Source of the DNA: Kumtagia ephedrae
Lineage (GTDB): Bacteria; Pseudomonadota; Alphaproteobacteria; Rhizobiales; Rhizobiaceae
Assembly: GCF_003012745.1 (NCBI RefSeq)
Contig: NZ_PXYK01000028.1
Coordinates: 1 to 64,000 of the forward strand
Direction of reading: 5' to 3'
Length of the DNA: 64,000 bases
The notes under the pieces are model-generated. The model had not been told where the DNA came from. It searched no databases and was given only the letters and a program-made list of their open reading frames with translations. Numbering within the stretch: position 1 is the stretch's first letter; every line of letters begins with the position of its first letter. The position numbers and the translations under genes were made by a program. Below, piece after piece: positions 29,935 to 39,562 of the stretch.

Positions 29935-30759
29935 TCAGTAACGAAACTGTTCGGCGAGGATTCGTTCGTCCCAGGAGTGGTCGGGATCGAATAGAACGGT
30001 GGCCGTCAACGATGTCGATTCCTGCACGGTGACGCAAACCACCGACTTGATCTCGGTGTGGTCGGCCACGGCGTTGACCGGCCGCTTGGCGCCTTCGAGG
30101 ATGTCGAACCGGACCGCCGATCGGTTGGACAACAGCGCGCCGCGCCAGCGCCTTGGACGGAAGGGGCTTACCGCCGTAAGCGCCAGCAACGGCGCGTCGA
30201 GCGGCAGGATCGGGCCGTGGGCGGACAGGTTGTAGGCGGTCGAGCCGGCCGGCGTGGCCACCATGACGCCGTCGCAGATCAGCTCGTCGAGCCGCACCTT
30301 GCCGTCGATGCTGATGCGGATCTTGGCCGCCTGGTAGGATTGGCGGAACAGCGAGACCTCGTTGACGGCGAGCGCCTTCCTGGTGGCACCGTCGCTGGAG
30401 AGCGTGTCCATCTCGAGCGGCCGGATCGTCTCGGCATGCGCCGCGGCGATGCGTTCGGGCAGGCCCTCCAGCCGGTATTCGTTCATGAGGAAACCGACGG
30501 TGCCGCGGTTCATGCCGTAGACCTGCTGGCCGCTGCCCATCGTGTCGCGCAGCGTCTGCAGCAGGAAGCCGTCGCCGCCGAGCGCCACGACCACGTCGGC
30601 ATCGGCGACCCCGGCCTGGCCGTAGGCGCCGGACAGTTGGGCGGCGGCCTCGTCGGCATCGGCCGTCCCGGAGGAGACGAAAGCGAGCGTCTTGCGAAGT
30701 CTCTGCTGGTGCAACGGCCTGTTCCCAACGCAGCACGTACGGCGACGCCGGGTTAGCAT
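29935..30759 (-). CDS. nadK: NAD kinase
   Basis: An ATP-NAD kinase making NADP in the cytoplasm. Motifs are [14 protein letters not shown] (GGDG, about residues 58-71), [14 protein letters not shown], and the NE pair in [12 protein letters not shown], followed by [23 protein letters not shown]. The core from [16 protein letters not shown] on is standard; the first 20 or so residues are doubtful, and a TTG within the reading frame (about 30711) may be the real start. It lies just downstream of tRNA-Thr on the same strand. Confidence 0.92.
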   Translation of the reverse strand: MLTRRRRTCCVGNRPLHQQRLRKTLAFVSSGTADADEAAAQLSGAYGQAGVADADVVVALGGDGFLLQTLRDTMGSGQQVYGMNRGTVGFLMNEYRLEGLPERIAAAHAETIRPLEMDTLSSDGATRKALAVNEVSLFRQSYQAAKIRISIDGKVRLDELICDGVMVATPAGSTAYNLSAHGPILPLDAPLLALTAVSPFRPRRWRGALLSNRSAVRFDILEGAKRPVNAVADHTEIKSVVCVTVQESTSLTATVLFDPDHSWDERILAEQFRY

Positions 30760-30825
30760 GGCGGGAGCCTGAATGCCAAGGTGAAGGCTTGTTCCTGCGC
30801 CCGGTTCCGGATGATGTCTTAGGGA

Positions 30826-30901
30826 TGGTGCCCCCGGCAGGGATCGAACCCGCGACCTTCGGTTTACAAAACCGCTGCTCTACCAGCTGAGCTACAAGGG
30901 C
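30826..30901 (-). tRNA. tRNA-Thr(TGT)
   Basis: A 76-base tRNA on the minus strand. The acceptor GCCCTTG closes with the 3' strand ending in CCA (encoded, 30826-30828). The anticodon loop TTTGTAA has anticodon TGT, with complement ACA at 30866-30868. The T-arm GGTTCGATCC is intact. It reads ACA and related threonine codons. Confidence 0.93.
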
Positions 30902-31064
30902 ATGCCGCTCCGGTACCGCCATCCGAGCCGGTCGTAAAGACAAAAGTGGCGCGTATTGGCAGGGAAGACTTCAAACGCCGGACGGGGATGCAGGCACGCC
31001 CTAAAAAGAGCGGGGTTCGCGCACCATATCACCAAGTGCCCTGACGCGACCTCGGGAGGCCTCG

Positions 31065-31232
31065 ATGATCCGGCTTGTGGTGATCGCCACCGTCCTGGCG
31101 CTGCTTGCCCTACTGCTGGTCAAGCTGGCCGGCGTGCTGCGCCGGGCGAATGTGGATTGGGGCGGCATTGCCTTCATCTGCGGCTTCGTCGCGCTCGCCT
31201 TCTATCTCAGGCATGTGACGGGGATGGGATGA
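31065..31232 (+). CDS. Small two-helix membrane protein
   Basis: A 55-residue protein with two predicted transmembrane segments (about residues 3-22 and 34-49) joined by the short loop [16 protein letters not shown] precedes the ATG by four bases. No family is recognised. It ends only eight bases before the heptamer repeat array. Confidence 0.6.
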
Positions 31233-31237
31233 AGGGG

Positions 31238-31332
<95 letters not shown>

Positions 31333-31367
31333 AGGCGGCTCCGTTGCCGTTCTTTACTGCCGATTGC

Positions 31368-32201
31368 CTACTGCCTACTGCCTTCAGGCAATCTCCCGCC
31401 GATCATGTCCGTCACCGCCGTCGCCGCGTCGCGCACCAGCGGGCCGAGTTGCGCGACCCGCTCGGGCGTGACCCGCACGGTCGGCCCCGACACCGAAATG
31501 CCGCCGATCGGCTCGCCGAACTCGTTGAAGATGGCCGAGGCGACGCAGCGCATGCCGGGAAAGCGTTCCTCGTCGTCGACCGACCAGCCGCGCCGCCGGA
31601 TGTCGGCGAGATCGCGGGAAAGGGCAGGGGCGTCCGGCAGCGTCTTGCTGGTAAAAACCTCCAGCCCGGTGCCGCGGATGATGGCCGTCACCCGCTCGGC
31701 CGGCAGATGTGCCAGCACCGCCTTGCCGATGCCGCTGGCATGGAAGGGGCTGCGCGTGCCCGGCCGGAAGAAGGCACGGATCGCCTGATGCGTCTCCACC
31801 TGGCTGACGAAGACGACGCAATCGTCCTCCGCCAGGCCGAGATTGGCGGTCTCGCCGGATTTCTCCATCAGCTCCTGCATGACGATGCGCGCCCGGTCGG
31901 CGAGCTTCCTGCGGCGCAGGAAGGCGGCGCCGGTGCGATAGGCGGCGACCCCCACCGACCACAGCTGCTCGGTCTTCTCGAACTCGACCATGCCGTGCGT
32001 CTCCAGCGTGGTGAGCATGCGGTAGGCGGTCGAGGCAGCGATGCCGGAGCGCGCGGCGACTTCGGAGAGCGACAGGCCGTCCGCGGCGGCGACGACCGCC
32101 AGGATGCGCAGCCCGCGGTCGAGCGACTGCACCGCATTGGCTTCGGGCTGAGCGTTGAAGGCGCGCGGGCGGCCGCGCTGGCGTTTTTCGGGCGATTGCA
32201 T
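31368..32201 (-). CDS. IclR-family transcriptional regulator, likely of the glyoxylate genes
   Basis: A 277-residue regulator. The winged HTH covers about residues 22-80 ([43 protein letters not shown]), and the C-terminal IclR effector domain follows ([17 protein letters not shown] to [21 protein letters not shown]). The ATG at 32201 is chosen because the residues before it are unlike the family. It diverges from gcl, so control of the glyoxylate carboligase pathway, with glyoxylate or allantoin-derived signals, is likely. Its 3' end runs into the inverted heptamer copies. Confidence 0.9.
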
Positions 32202-32221
32202 CCATGCACGATAAAAAACTT

Positions 32222-32317
32222 TTCTGGAAATTGGAACGAGGGAAAACCGGAAAACGGAAACATGTGTGCATTCAAGTGGTAAGGCATCAATCCAGAAACT
32301 GAAAAAATATTCTGGAA
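32222..32317. promoter_or_regulatory. Putative IclR operator sites between regulator and gcl
   Basis: TTCTGGAA occurs at 32222-32229 and 32310-32317. TCCAGAA, its inverse, occurs at 32291-32297, forming an inverted repeat with the second copy (12-base spacing). The region is markedly AT-rich and lies between divergent promoters. The TGGAA...TTCCA type half-sites resemble known IclR operators. No experimental basis. Confidence 0.4.
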
Positions 32318-32390
32318 AAATTGAAAAATACCGCACCCGATGTCATCCTCCAGCCCATCTCAATCGCCTGGATCAAGGGAGGCCGGACAA

Positions 32391-34172
32391 ATGCCCAGGA
32401 TGCGTGCCGTCGACGCGGCTGTTCTCGTGCTCGAAAAGGAAGGCATTTTCTGCGCCTTCGGCGTGCCGGGCGCGGCGATCAATCCGTTCTACTCGGCGCT
32501 CAAGGCGCGTGGCTCGATCCGTCATATCCTGGCCCGCCATGTCGAGGCCGCCTCGCACATGGCCGAAGGTTTTACGCGGGCAAAAGCCGGCAATATCGGG
32601 CTGTGCGTCGGCACCTCCGGCCCGGCCGGCACTGACATGATCACCGGGCTCTATTCGGCCTCCGCCGATTCCGTCCCCATCCTCTGCATCACCGGGCAGG
32701 CGCCGCGCGCGCGGCTGACCAAGGAGGATTTTCAGGCCGTCGACATCGCCGCCATCGCCGCACCCGTCGCGAAGTGGGCGGTCACGGTCATGGAGCCTTA
32801 CCAGGTGCCGATGACGCTGCAGAAGGCGTTTCATCTCATGCGCTCGGGCCGTCCGGGACCGGTGCTGATCGACCTGCCCATCGATGTGCAGCTTGCCGAG
32901 ATCGAGTTCGATATCGACGCCTACGAGCCGCTTGCCGTCGCCAGGCCGGCGATGACGCGCGGCCAGGCCGAGAAGGTGCTGGCCCTGCTCAACGCGGCGG
33001 AAAATCCGCTGATCGTCGCCGGCGGCGGCATCATCAACGCCGACGCCTCCGACCTGCTGATCGAATTCGCCGAGATCACCGGCGTGCCGGTCATCCCGAC
33101 GCTGATGGGCTGGGGTTCCATCCCCGACGACCACCGACTGATGGCCGGCATGTGCGGCCTGCAGACCTCGCACCGATACGGCAATGCGACGCTGCTCGCC
33201 TCGGATTTCGTCCTCGGCGTCGGCAATCGCTGGGCCAACCGCCACACCGGCTCGGTCGAAAAATACCGGGAAGGGCGCAAATTCGTCCATATCGACATCG
33301 AGCCGACCCAGATCGGCCGGGTGTTCGCGCCGGATCTCGGAATCGTCTCCGACGCGGGCGCCGCACTCAAGGCGCTGCTCGACGTCGCCACCGAGTGGAA
33401 GACGGCCGGAAAGCTGCGCGACTGGTCGGGCTGGTCGAAGCAATGCCAGCAGCGCAAGAAGACGCTGAAGCGCAAGACGCATTTCGACGAGGTGCCGATG
33501 AAGCCGCAGCGCGTCTATGAGGAGATGAACAAGGCTTTCGGCCGCGACACGACTTATGTCACCACCATCGGCCTGTCGCAGATCGCCGGCGCGCAGTTCC
33601 TGCACGTCTACAAGCCGCGCAACTGGATCAATTGCGGCCAGGCGGGACCGCTCGGCTGGACGCTGCCGGCGGCCCTCGGCGTGCGCGCCGCCGATCCGGA
33701 TGCGGAGATCGTGGCGCTGTCGGGCGACTACGATTTCCAGTTCCTGATCGAGGAGCTGGCGGTCGGCGCGCAGCACAGGCTGCCCTATATCCACGTCGTC
33801 GTGAACAACGCCTATCTCGGCCTCATCCGCCAGGCGCAGCGCGGTTTTTCCATGGATTTCGAGGTGAGCCTCGCCTTCGAGAACATCAACCGGGCCGAGG
33901 GCGCCGAGCCAGGCTACGGCGTCGACCATATCGCGGTCGCCGAGGCGATGGGCTGCAAGGCGATCCGCGTGCGCCGGCCGGAAGATTGCGCCGCCGCCTT
34001 CAAGGAAGCCAGGCGGCTGATGGCCGAGCACCGGGTCCCGGTCGTCGTCGAGTTCATCCTCGAGCGTGTCACCAACATCTCGATGGGTACCGAGATCGAC
34101 GCCGTGGTCGAATTCGAGGACCTGGCCGAGCGCAACGAGGACGCGCCGACCGCCATCGCGCTGCTGGATTGA
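32391..34172 (+). CDS. gcl: Glyoxylate carboligase (tartronate-semialdehyde synthase)
   Basis: A 593-residue ThDP enzyme joining two glyoxylate molecules to tartronate semialdehyde with CO2 release. The N-terminal [18 protein letters not shown] and [15 protein letters not shown] are Gcl hallmarks; Val (GVPGA) replaces the usual catalytic Glu of other ThDP enzymes. The central domain binds FAD, and the C-terminal ThDP motif spans [17 protein letters not shown] to [12 protein letters not shown]. The ATG at 32391 has AGGGAGG upstream. It begins the gcl-hyi-glxR set. Confidence 0.96.
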   Translation: MPRMRAVDAAVLVLEKEGIFCAFGVPGAAINPFYSALKARGSIRHILARHVEAASHMAEGFTRAKAGNIGLCVGTSGPAGTDMITGLYSASADSVPILCITGQAPRARLTKEDFQAVDIAAIAAPVAKWAVTVMEPYQVPMTLQKAFHLMRSGRPGPVLIDLPIDVQLAEIEFDIDAYEPLAVARPAMTRGQAEKVLALLNAAENPLIVAGGGIINADASDLLIEFAEITGVPVIPTLMGWGSIPDDHRLMAGMCGLQTSHRYGNATLLASDFVLGVGNRWANRHTGSVEKYREGRKFVHIDIEPTQIGRVFAPDLGIVSDAGAALKALLDVATEWKTAGKLRDWSGWSKQCQQRKKTLKRKTHFDEVPMKPQRVYEEMNKAFGRDTTYVTTIGLSQIAGAQFLHVYKPRNWINCGQAGPLGWTLPAALGVRAADPDAEIVALSGDYDFQFLIEELAVGAQHRLPYIHVVVNNAYLGLIRQAQRGFSMDFEVSLAFENINRAEGAEPGYGVDHIAVAEAMGCKAIRVRRPEDCAAAFKEARRLMAEHRVPVVVEFILERVTNISMGTEIDAVVEFEDLAERNEDAPTAIALLD

Positions 34173-34308
34173 GTGAGGCCCTGGCCGTCATCCTCGGGCT
34201 CGTCCTGCAGATATGGAACCGAAGAACAATTGCGATGAGCGGTCGCAGATCCTCTGGACAAGCCCGAGGATGATGTCGCCGTCGTGCCAGTGATTTCAAG
34301 GAAACGTC

Positions 34309-35103
34309 ATGCCCAAGTTTTCCGCCAACCTGTCCATGCTCTTCACCGAGCATGATTTCCTCGACCGCTTCGATGCCGCGGCGCGCGCCGGCTTCGCCGG
34401 TGTCGAATATGTCGGCGCCTACGACCATGCGCCGGAAACGGTGGCGGCGCGGCTGAAGAGGAACGGGCTTGCGCAGGTGCTGTTCAACCTGCCGGCCGGC
34501 GACTGGGCGGGCGGGGAGCGCGGCATCGGCTGCCTGCCGGACCGCGTCGACGAGTTCCGGCGCGGCGTGGACACGGCCATAACCTATGCCAGGGCGACCG
34601 GCTGCGGCCAGGTCAACTGCCTTGCCGGCATCGCGCCGGCCGGCGTCGACCGCGCCGCGCTGGAAAACGTGCTGGTCGGGAACTTGAAATATGCAGCCCC
34701 GCGCCTGAAGGACGCCGGGATAAGGCTGCTGATCGAGCCGATCAACCTGCTGGACATCCCCGGCTTCTTCCTGAACACGTCGGCCCAGGCGCTGGCGATC
34801 ATCGAACGCGTCGGCTCGGACAATCTCTTTCTGCAATACGACATCTACCACATGCAGGTCATGGAGGGGGATCTCGCCCGGACGATCGAGAAGAATCTCG
34901 GCCGCATCGCGCATATCCAGCTTGCGGACAATCCCGGCCGTCACGAGCCGGGGACGGGCGAGATCAATTTTCCCTTCCTCTACGAACACCTCGACCGCAT
35001 CGGTTATGCCGGCTGGGTCGGGGCGGAATACAAGCCGCGCAACGGCACGGAAACGGGGTTGGAGTGGTTCAAGGCGCTGGCCGGCAGGAAGAGCGCGGCG
35101 TAG
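34309..35103 (+). CDS. hyi: Hydroxypyruvate isomerase
   Basis: A 264-residue TIM-barrel protein of the xylose isomerase-like AP endonuclease fold. It opens with MPKFSANLSMLFTEHDFLDRF, typical of Hyi, and has the metal-site residues in LIEPIN, QYDIYHMQ and GEINFPF. It interconverts hydroxypyruvate and tartronate semialdehyde. It stands 136 bases after gcl, probably in the same transcript. Confidence 0.95.
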   Translation: MPKFSANLSMLFTEHDFLDRFDAAARAGFAGVEYVGAYDHAPETVAARLKRNGLAQVLFNLPAGDWAGGERGIGCLPDRVDEFRRGVDTAITYARATGCGQVNCLAGIAPAGVDRAALENVLVGNLKYAAPRLKDAGIRLLIEPINLLDIPGFFLNTSAQALAIIERVGSDNLFLQYDIYHMQVMEGDLARTIEKNLGRIAHIQLADNPGRHEPGTGEINFPFLYEHLDRIGYAGWVGAEYKPRNGTETGLEWFKALAGRKSAA

Positions 35104-35111
35104 CCGAAATT

Positions 35112-35252
35112 CCCTCCCCCTTGAGGGGAGGGTGGCCGCGAAGCGGCCGGGTGGGGTCGTTGCGGCCAGTCTCCACGCAAGGAACGTAGAGCGCTGCCGC
35201 GGCGACCCCACCCGCCTCGCTGCGCTCGGCACCCTCCCCTCAAGGGGGAGGG
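35112..35252. repeat. GC-rich palindromic interspersed repeat, full copy
   Basis: The 141-base element has ends CCCTCCCCCTTGAGGGGAGGG and CCCTCCCCTCAAGGGGGAGGG in inverted orientation, with inner inverted blocks GGGTGGGGTCG and CGACCCCACCC. The whole can fold into one long cruciform. It is inserted between hyi and glxR and shares its tips with the copies at 1656 and 52035. Confidence 0.85.
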
Positions 35253-35270
35253 ACGAACCGGAGAACAATC

Positions 35271-36155
35271 ATGCAGACAATCGGCTTCATCGGCCTCGGC
35301 ATCATGGGCGCGCCCATGGCCGGCCACCTTCTCGACGCGAGTTATCCGGTGGTGACCTCCGACCATCGCAAACCGGCGCCTGCGGACCTCGTCGCCAAGG
35401 GGCTGAAGACCGTCGCGGGCCATGCGGCGGTGGCGGAGGCCGCCGACATCGTCATCACCATGGTGCCCGACACGCCGCAGGTGGCGGAGGTACTGTTCGG
35501 CAGAAGCGGCGTCGCTTCAGGTCTTTCGGCGGGAAAGCTCGTCATCGACATGAGCTCGATCTCGCCGATCGAGACAAAAACATTCGCGGAACGGATCAAC
35601 GCTCTCGGCTGCGACTATCTCGACGCGCCGGTATCCGGCGGAGAGGTCGGCGCCAGGGCGGCGTCGCTCACCATCATGGTCGGCGGCCCGGAAGAGGCAT
35701 TCGAGCGGGCGAAGCCGGTGTTCGAAAAGATGGGCAAGAACATCACTCTGGTCGGCGGCAACGGCGTCGGCCAGACCACCAAGGTCGCCAACCAGATCGT
35801 GGTCGCGCTGACCATCGAGGCCGTCGCCGAGGCGCTGGTGTTCGCCTCCAAGGCCGGCGCCGATCCGGCGAAGGTTCGGCAGGCGCTGATGGGCGGGCTG
35901 GCCGCGTCGAGGATCCTCGAAGTGCATGGCGAGCGCATGGTCAAGCGGACTTTTGCGCCGGGCTTCCGCATCGAGCTGCACCAGAAGGACCTCAACCTTG
36001 CGCTGGAAGGCGCGAAGTCGCTCGGCGTGGCGCTGCCCAACACCTCGACCACGCAGCAGCTGTTCAATTCCTGCGCGGCCAATGGGGGAGCCAAGGAGGA
36101 TCACTCCGCGCTGGTGCGCGCGCTGGAGCGCTTGGCAGGCCACGAGGTGGGATGA
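35271..36155 (+). CDS. glxR: 2-hydroxy-3-oxopropionate reductase (tartronate semialdehyde reductase)
   Basis: A 294-residue beta-hydroxyacid dehydrogenase. It has the N-terminal FIGLGIMGAPMAGHL NAD(P) loop (residues 5-19), DAPVSGGEVGA for substrate binding and the catalytic Lys in GVGQTTKVANQI (about K169). It reduces tartronate semialdehyde to glycerate, finishing the glyoxylate-to-glycerate route begun by gcl. A glycerate kinase gene is not in the window. Only the palindromic repeat separates it from hyi. Confidence 0.95.
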   Translation: MQTIGFIGLGIMGAPMAGHLLDASYPVVTSDHRKPAPADLVAKGLKTVAGHAAVAEAADIVITMVPDTPQVAEVLFGRSGVASGLSAGKLVIDMSSISPIETKTFAERINALGCDYLDAPVSGGEVGARAASLTIMVGGPEEAFERAKPVFEKMGKNITLVGGNGVGQTTKVANQIVVALTIEAVAEALVFASKAGADPAKVRQALMGGLAASRILEVHGERMVKRTFAPGFRIELHQKDLNLALEGAKSLGVALPNTSTTQQLFNSCAANGGAKEDHSALVRALERLAGHEVG

Positions 36156-36226
36156 ACCCCTTTCCTCACGGGATCGGGGCGGCTCGGCGGGCCGGTCGAG
36201 ACACCTACCTCCGGACGGGGATCAGG

Positions 36227-36367
36227 CTATCGGTCCCGGGAACAGGACGAGCCGGGCACCGCGCAATTGGCCGGTTCGTTGCCGGGAGTGCCGGCAAGGT
36301 TCTGGCAGCCGGCCAGGGCACCCATGGCCGAGCCGGCCACGACCAGGATTCCGAGAAATCGTCGCAT
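36227..36367 (-). CDS. Small lipoprotein, 46 residues
   Basis: MRRFLGILVVAGSAMGALAGC is a complete lipoprotein signal with lipobox ALAGC (Cys21). It is followed by only 25 residues, including two further cysteines (CAVPGSSC). GAGGAAG precedes the ATG. It resembles entericidin-size lipoproteins in length but not in sequence. Genes this short are easily missed. Confidence 0.6.
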   Translation of the reverse strand: MRRFLGILVVAGSAMGALAGCQNLAGTPGNEPANCAVPGSSCSRDR

Positions 36368-36521
36368 TCCGAACTTCCTCGAGTGAGCGCGCCCGGACGA
36401 GCGCAAGATGGCGGGTAAGAAGGCCTGCCACCGATATCTAGGAATGCGGAGCCGACAGGCAAGTCCCTGGACGGTAACGAACTCTTTGCCAGGGCGTGAT
36501 CCCGCCGGTCGGTTGCCCGCC

Positions 36522-36695
36522 TCAATCTTGCGTCAAGGACAGCGTGTCGAAATCGGCGATGAGCCGATCCAATGCCGCCTTGGTCGCCGGGTCATAGAAT
36601 GGGTTCATGGGCCGGCTCTGAAGCGTTGCGGACGCTTCTCTGGCATGCGCAAGCCATTCGCGGCGGTCGGCTATGCGCGGAATGTCGCCGCTCAT
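36522..36695 (-). CDS. Small hypothetical protein coupled to rlmB
   Basis: A 57-residue soluble protein (MSGDIPRIADRREWLAHARE...). Its start overlaps the rlmB stop by three bases (ATGA), which argues for co-translation. It is helical, with a conserved-looking MNPFYDPATKAALDRLI. No family is recognised. Confidence 0.55.
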   Translation of the reverse strand: MSGDIPRIADRREWLAHAREASATLQSRPMNPFYDPATKAALDRLIADFDTLSLTQD

Positions 36696-37543
36696 CGTGC
36701 CGCCAACCACCGCCGCGCCGCGTATAGCGCCACAGCCGCCGCGTTCGACACGTTGAGCGAGCGGATGGCGCCGGGCATGTCGAGCCGCGCCAGCGTGGTC
36801 ACCGTCTCGCGTGTCTTCTGCCTGAGACCCTTGCCCTCGGCGCCAAGCACCAGCGCGACGCGCTCGCCGGAAAAGCTCTGCTCCAGTTCGGCCGGCCCGT
36901 CGGAATCGAGCCCGAGTGTCTGGAAGCCGGCCGCGTGCAGCTCCTCCAGCGCGGCAGCGAGGTTTTTCACCTCGATCAGGTCGATATGCTCCAGCGCGCC
37001 GGACGCCGCCTTGGCGAGCACGCCCGATTCATGCGGGCTGTGGCGCGACGTGGTGATCAGCGCCCCGGCCCCGAAGGCCACCGCCGAGCGCAGCACCGCG
37101 CCGACATTGTGCGGATCGGTCACCTGGTCGAGCACGACCACCAGCGGCGTGTCGCCGAGCGCCGCGAGCGGCTTCGGCCGCAGCGGCTCCGCCTCGACAA
37201 GCACGCCCTGGTGCACGGCCTCGCTGCCGGTGATCCTGTCGATCTCCTTCGGCTCGACGATTTTTGCTTGGAAGGGCAGGGCAGCCGGATCGCCAATGCC
37301 GAGCCGCTCCAGCGCGTTGCGGGTGGCGAGCATCGACCGGATTTTTCGACGCGGGTTGTCGAGGGCGGCGCGCACGGTATGCAGGCCGTAGAGCCGCACG
37401 AGCCCGTCGCCGGGGCCTTCGCCGGCAGGGATGGCCGGACGCGTCCGCTGCACCGGTGCAGCGGCCTTGAGGTCGCGATGCGCGCGCCTGAGCTTTGCGT
37501 AGTGGGTGTCTTTCGGCGTGCCCGTCTTCTTGTCGTCGGTCAT
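36692..37543 (-). CDS. rlmB: 23S rRNA (guanosine-2'-O)-methyltransferase RlmB, TrmH family
   Basis: A 283-residue SPOUT methyltransferase. Residues 1-45 are basic; a substrate-binding domain follows (LYGLHTVRAALDNPRRKI). The knot has DPHNVGAVLRSA (motif 1, catalytic Asn/Arg), VALVLGAEGKGLR (motif 2) and SLNVSNAAAVALY (motif 3). It would methylate G2251 of 23S rRNA using SAM. It is divergent from the methyltransferase gene at 37839 and overlaps the small gene downstream. Confidence 0.93.
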   Translation of the reverse strand: MTDDKKTGTPKDTHYAKLRRAHRDLKAAAPVQRTRPAIPAGEGPGDGLVRLYGLHTVRAALDNPRRKIRSMLATRNALERLGIGDPAALPFQAKIVEPKEIDRITGSEAVHQGVLVEAEPLRPKPLAALGDTPLVVVLDQVTDPHNVGAVLRSAVAFGAGALITTSRHSPHESGVLAKAASGALEHIDLIEVKNLAAALEELHAAGFQTLGLDSDGPAELEQSFSGERVALVLGAEGKGLRQKTRETVTTLARLDMPGAIRSLNVSNAAAVALYAARRWLAAR

Positions 37544-37838
37544 CTGGCGTCCCGCGGGAGTGAAGCCGCAGCATGCTCACTGGCGGCGACCTGACCTGTC
37601 ACGCCGCCGCGGCAAAGTAAACCGCCGGGGTTCCTTCAGGGCGCCCCGCTTTGCCGCAGCAGGCTACCAGAGATTCCGGCCGTCGACGATTTCAGTTTCC
37701 AGGCCGGCTATGTCGAAACCGTCGAGAAGATGCGCGCTGACGCCGATGCGGGAGGGAGACCGTCGCGCGAGCCGCCGCCCGGACCTGGTGCGGCGGCCTT
37801 GTGAGATGTATCGTGAATGTTCTGCTGGAGGACCTCCG

Positions 37839-38270
37839 ATGACGAGCGATCTTTCGCCGCGGCTGGCGGCCATCGTCGATGCCTTGCCGCTCGAGCCGGG
37901 CATGCGGGTGCTGGAGATCGGCTGCGGGCCGGGTGCCGCGGCAAGGGCGGTCGCCGCCCGAATCGGCGGAGGCCATGTGCTGGCGATCGATCGTTCCGCC
38001 AAGGCGATCAGCCAGGCACGGGCCGCCTGCGCCGCCGAGATCGCCGACGGCCGGCTCAGCCTGCGGCAGGTGGCGGCCGAGGAGCTCGAATTGCTGCCCG
38101 GCGAAGCGCGTTACGACCTTGCCTTTGCCGTTCGCGTCGGCGCGCTCGACGGCCGGCATCCACGCGCCGGCGAGCTGGCGCGCCGGCGCATTGCCGCCGC
38201 GCTGACGCCGACCGGCCGGCTCTTCATCGACGGCGGCGATCCGCTGCGCGAGCTGCCGCTGCGAGCCTGA
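37839..38270 (+). CDS. Short SAM-dependent methyltransferase-like protein
   Basis: A 143-residue protein. LEPGMRVLEIGCGPGAAARAVA (about residues 18-39) is SAM motif I, and VLAIDRSAKAI is motif II. The chain is shorter than usual methyltransferases (about 200), lacking much of the substrate domain, and ends in FIDGGDPLRELPLRA. GGAGG precedes the ATG by seven bases. The substrate is unknown. Confidence 0.75.
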   Translation: MTSDLSPRLAAIVDALPLEPGMRVLEIGCGPGAAARAVAARIGGGHVLAIDRSAKAISQARAACAAEIADGRLSLRQVAAEELELLPGEARYDLAFAVRVGALDGRHPRAGELARRRIAAALTPTGRLFIDGGDPLRELPLRA

Positions 38271-38443
38271 TCGGGCCTACGATCCGGCCGGGCACACCGG
38301 CCTGTCCAAAAAGCGGCGAAGCGTGAACTTGTGGCTGCGTCGTCGGTTGACACCGCATCGCCTTGCCGCCATAAGGCGCATCGCGGTTTCGGGGTACGTG
38401 CTCCGGGTGCCGCGGAAGCCTCGCAGCTAGGCTCCGGACGGTC

Positions 38444-38528
38444 GGAGGGGTGCCCGAGTGGTTAAAGGGGACGGACTGTAAATCCGTTGGCTTTGCCTAC
38501 GTTGGTTCGAATCCAACCCCCTCCACCA
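38444..38528 (+). tRNA. tRNA-Tyr(GTA)
   Basis: An 85-base class II tRNA with acceptor GGAGGGG/CCCCTCC, discriminator A, and encoded CCA. The anticodon loop CTGTAAA has GTA at 38478-38480. It is followed 31 bases later by tRNA-Gly, so the two are probably one transcript. Confidence 0.95.
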
Positions 38529-38559
38529 CCGCCGGAAAATGCTGTAGGGTGATATCGGC

Positions 38560-38633
38560 GCGGGTGTAGCTCAATGGTAGAGCAGCAGCCTTCCAAGCTG
38601 AATACGAGGGTTCGATTCCCTTCACCCGCTCCA
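38560..38633 (+). tRNA. tRNA-Gly(TCC)
   Basis: A 74-base tRNA with acceptor GCGGGTG/CACCCGC, discriminator T and encoded CCA. The anticodon TCC lies at 38592-38594. It forms the Tyr-Gly tRNA pair common in rhizobia, there often followed by tuf; no tuf follows here. Confidence 0.95.
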
Positions 38634-38737
38634 GCAACCTCTTGAAATAGGCTGGTTTTCCCTGGTCGCGAATGCGCTTCGCCGCTGCCCCGCGGCGCCG
38701 ATCCTCCTCGATTCGAAAAATTCGCCGCAACGTGGCT

Positions 38738-39394
38738 TCAGAACATCCAGCCGAGCGCCGCCTGGGTCGCCACGCCGGCTGCGCCGATGACGAAGGCGAT
38801 GACGAGGGCGGCGGCCATGCTGACGGCGCTGCCGGCGGCGAACATCAGGCCGTCGCGCTCCGAAAGCGCCAGCCCGAGCAGGGCGATGGCGAAAGCCGGC
38901 AGCCAGTTGCCGAGAGGGATCGGCAGGGTGACGACGACCGCCAGCAGGAAGGACATCACGCCGATGATGCGGTCGCCGCGGCGGCGCCAGAACGGCCAGT
39001 AGCGCGGCCGCACGAATTTCTCCAGCCATACCAGGCGCGGCACCAGCCGGTTCATCAGGCTGCGGAACTGCTCGGCCGGCACCGACTTTTCGGCGACGAA
39101 GCGCGGCAGCCAGGCGCGCTTGCTGCCATACATGAGCTGGGCGGCGACGATCAGCAGGGGCACGCCGAGCACCGCCGAGCTGCCGGGCGGCAGCGGCAGC
39201 AGGTTGAGGGCGGCGAACAGCACGAGTAGGGCGGCGAAGCTGCGGTCGCCGAGCGCGTCGACGATCTCCGCCACGGTGATGCGGCCATCGGCTTCGGCGG
39301 CGAGCCGGGCGAACAGCAGCGACAGCCGACGCGGCTTGCGCCGGGGGGCACCGCCGGTGTGGCCCGCGTCGAAGCCCTCCATGTCCGTTCTCAT
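38738..39394 (-). CDS. ExoD-family exopolysaccharide synthesis protein
   Basis: A 218-residue membrane protein. After a basic N-terminus (RRKPRRLSLLFARLA) come four or five hydrophobic segments, with the ExoD landmarks LVLFAALNLLPLPPGSSAVLGVPLLI and GVMSFLLAVVVTLPIPLGNWLPAFAIALLGLALSERDG. ExoD affects exopolysaccharide production and nodule invasion in Sinorhizobium; its molecular role is unknown. The ATG at 39394 follows AAGGGA. Confidence 0.9.
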   Translation of the reverse strand: MRTDMEGFDAGHTGGAPRRKPRRLSLLFARLAAEADGRITVAEIVDALGDRSFAALLVLFAALNLLPLPPGSSAVLGVPLLIVAAQLMYGSKRAWLPRFVAEKSVPAEQFRSLMNRLVPRLVWLEKFVRPRYWPFWRRRGDRIIGVMSFLLAVVVTLPIPLGNWLPAFAIALLGLALSERDGLMFAAGSAVSMAAALVIAFVIGAAGVATQAALGWMF

Positions 39395-39562
39395 GCCGTC
39401 CCTTGTATTTCCCGGCCTCTCCGGCAATGTGCCCTGCCGCAGGTTAAGCCTTGATGACGCGCCTCGTTCAGGCGCCCTATGTGGGTGCGGGATGCCGGCT
39501 TGCAAAGGGACCGGCCGTCGGACGCCGTCCCGCGGCCCCGCCGTGCTGTCCGCCGATGCAGG

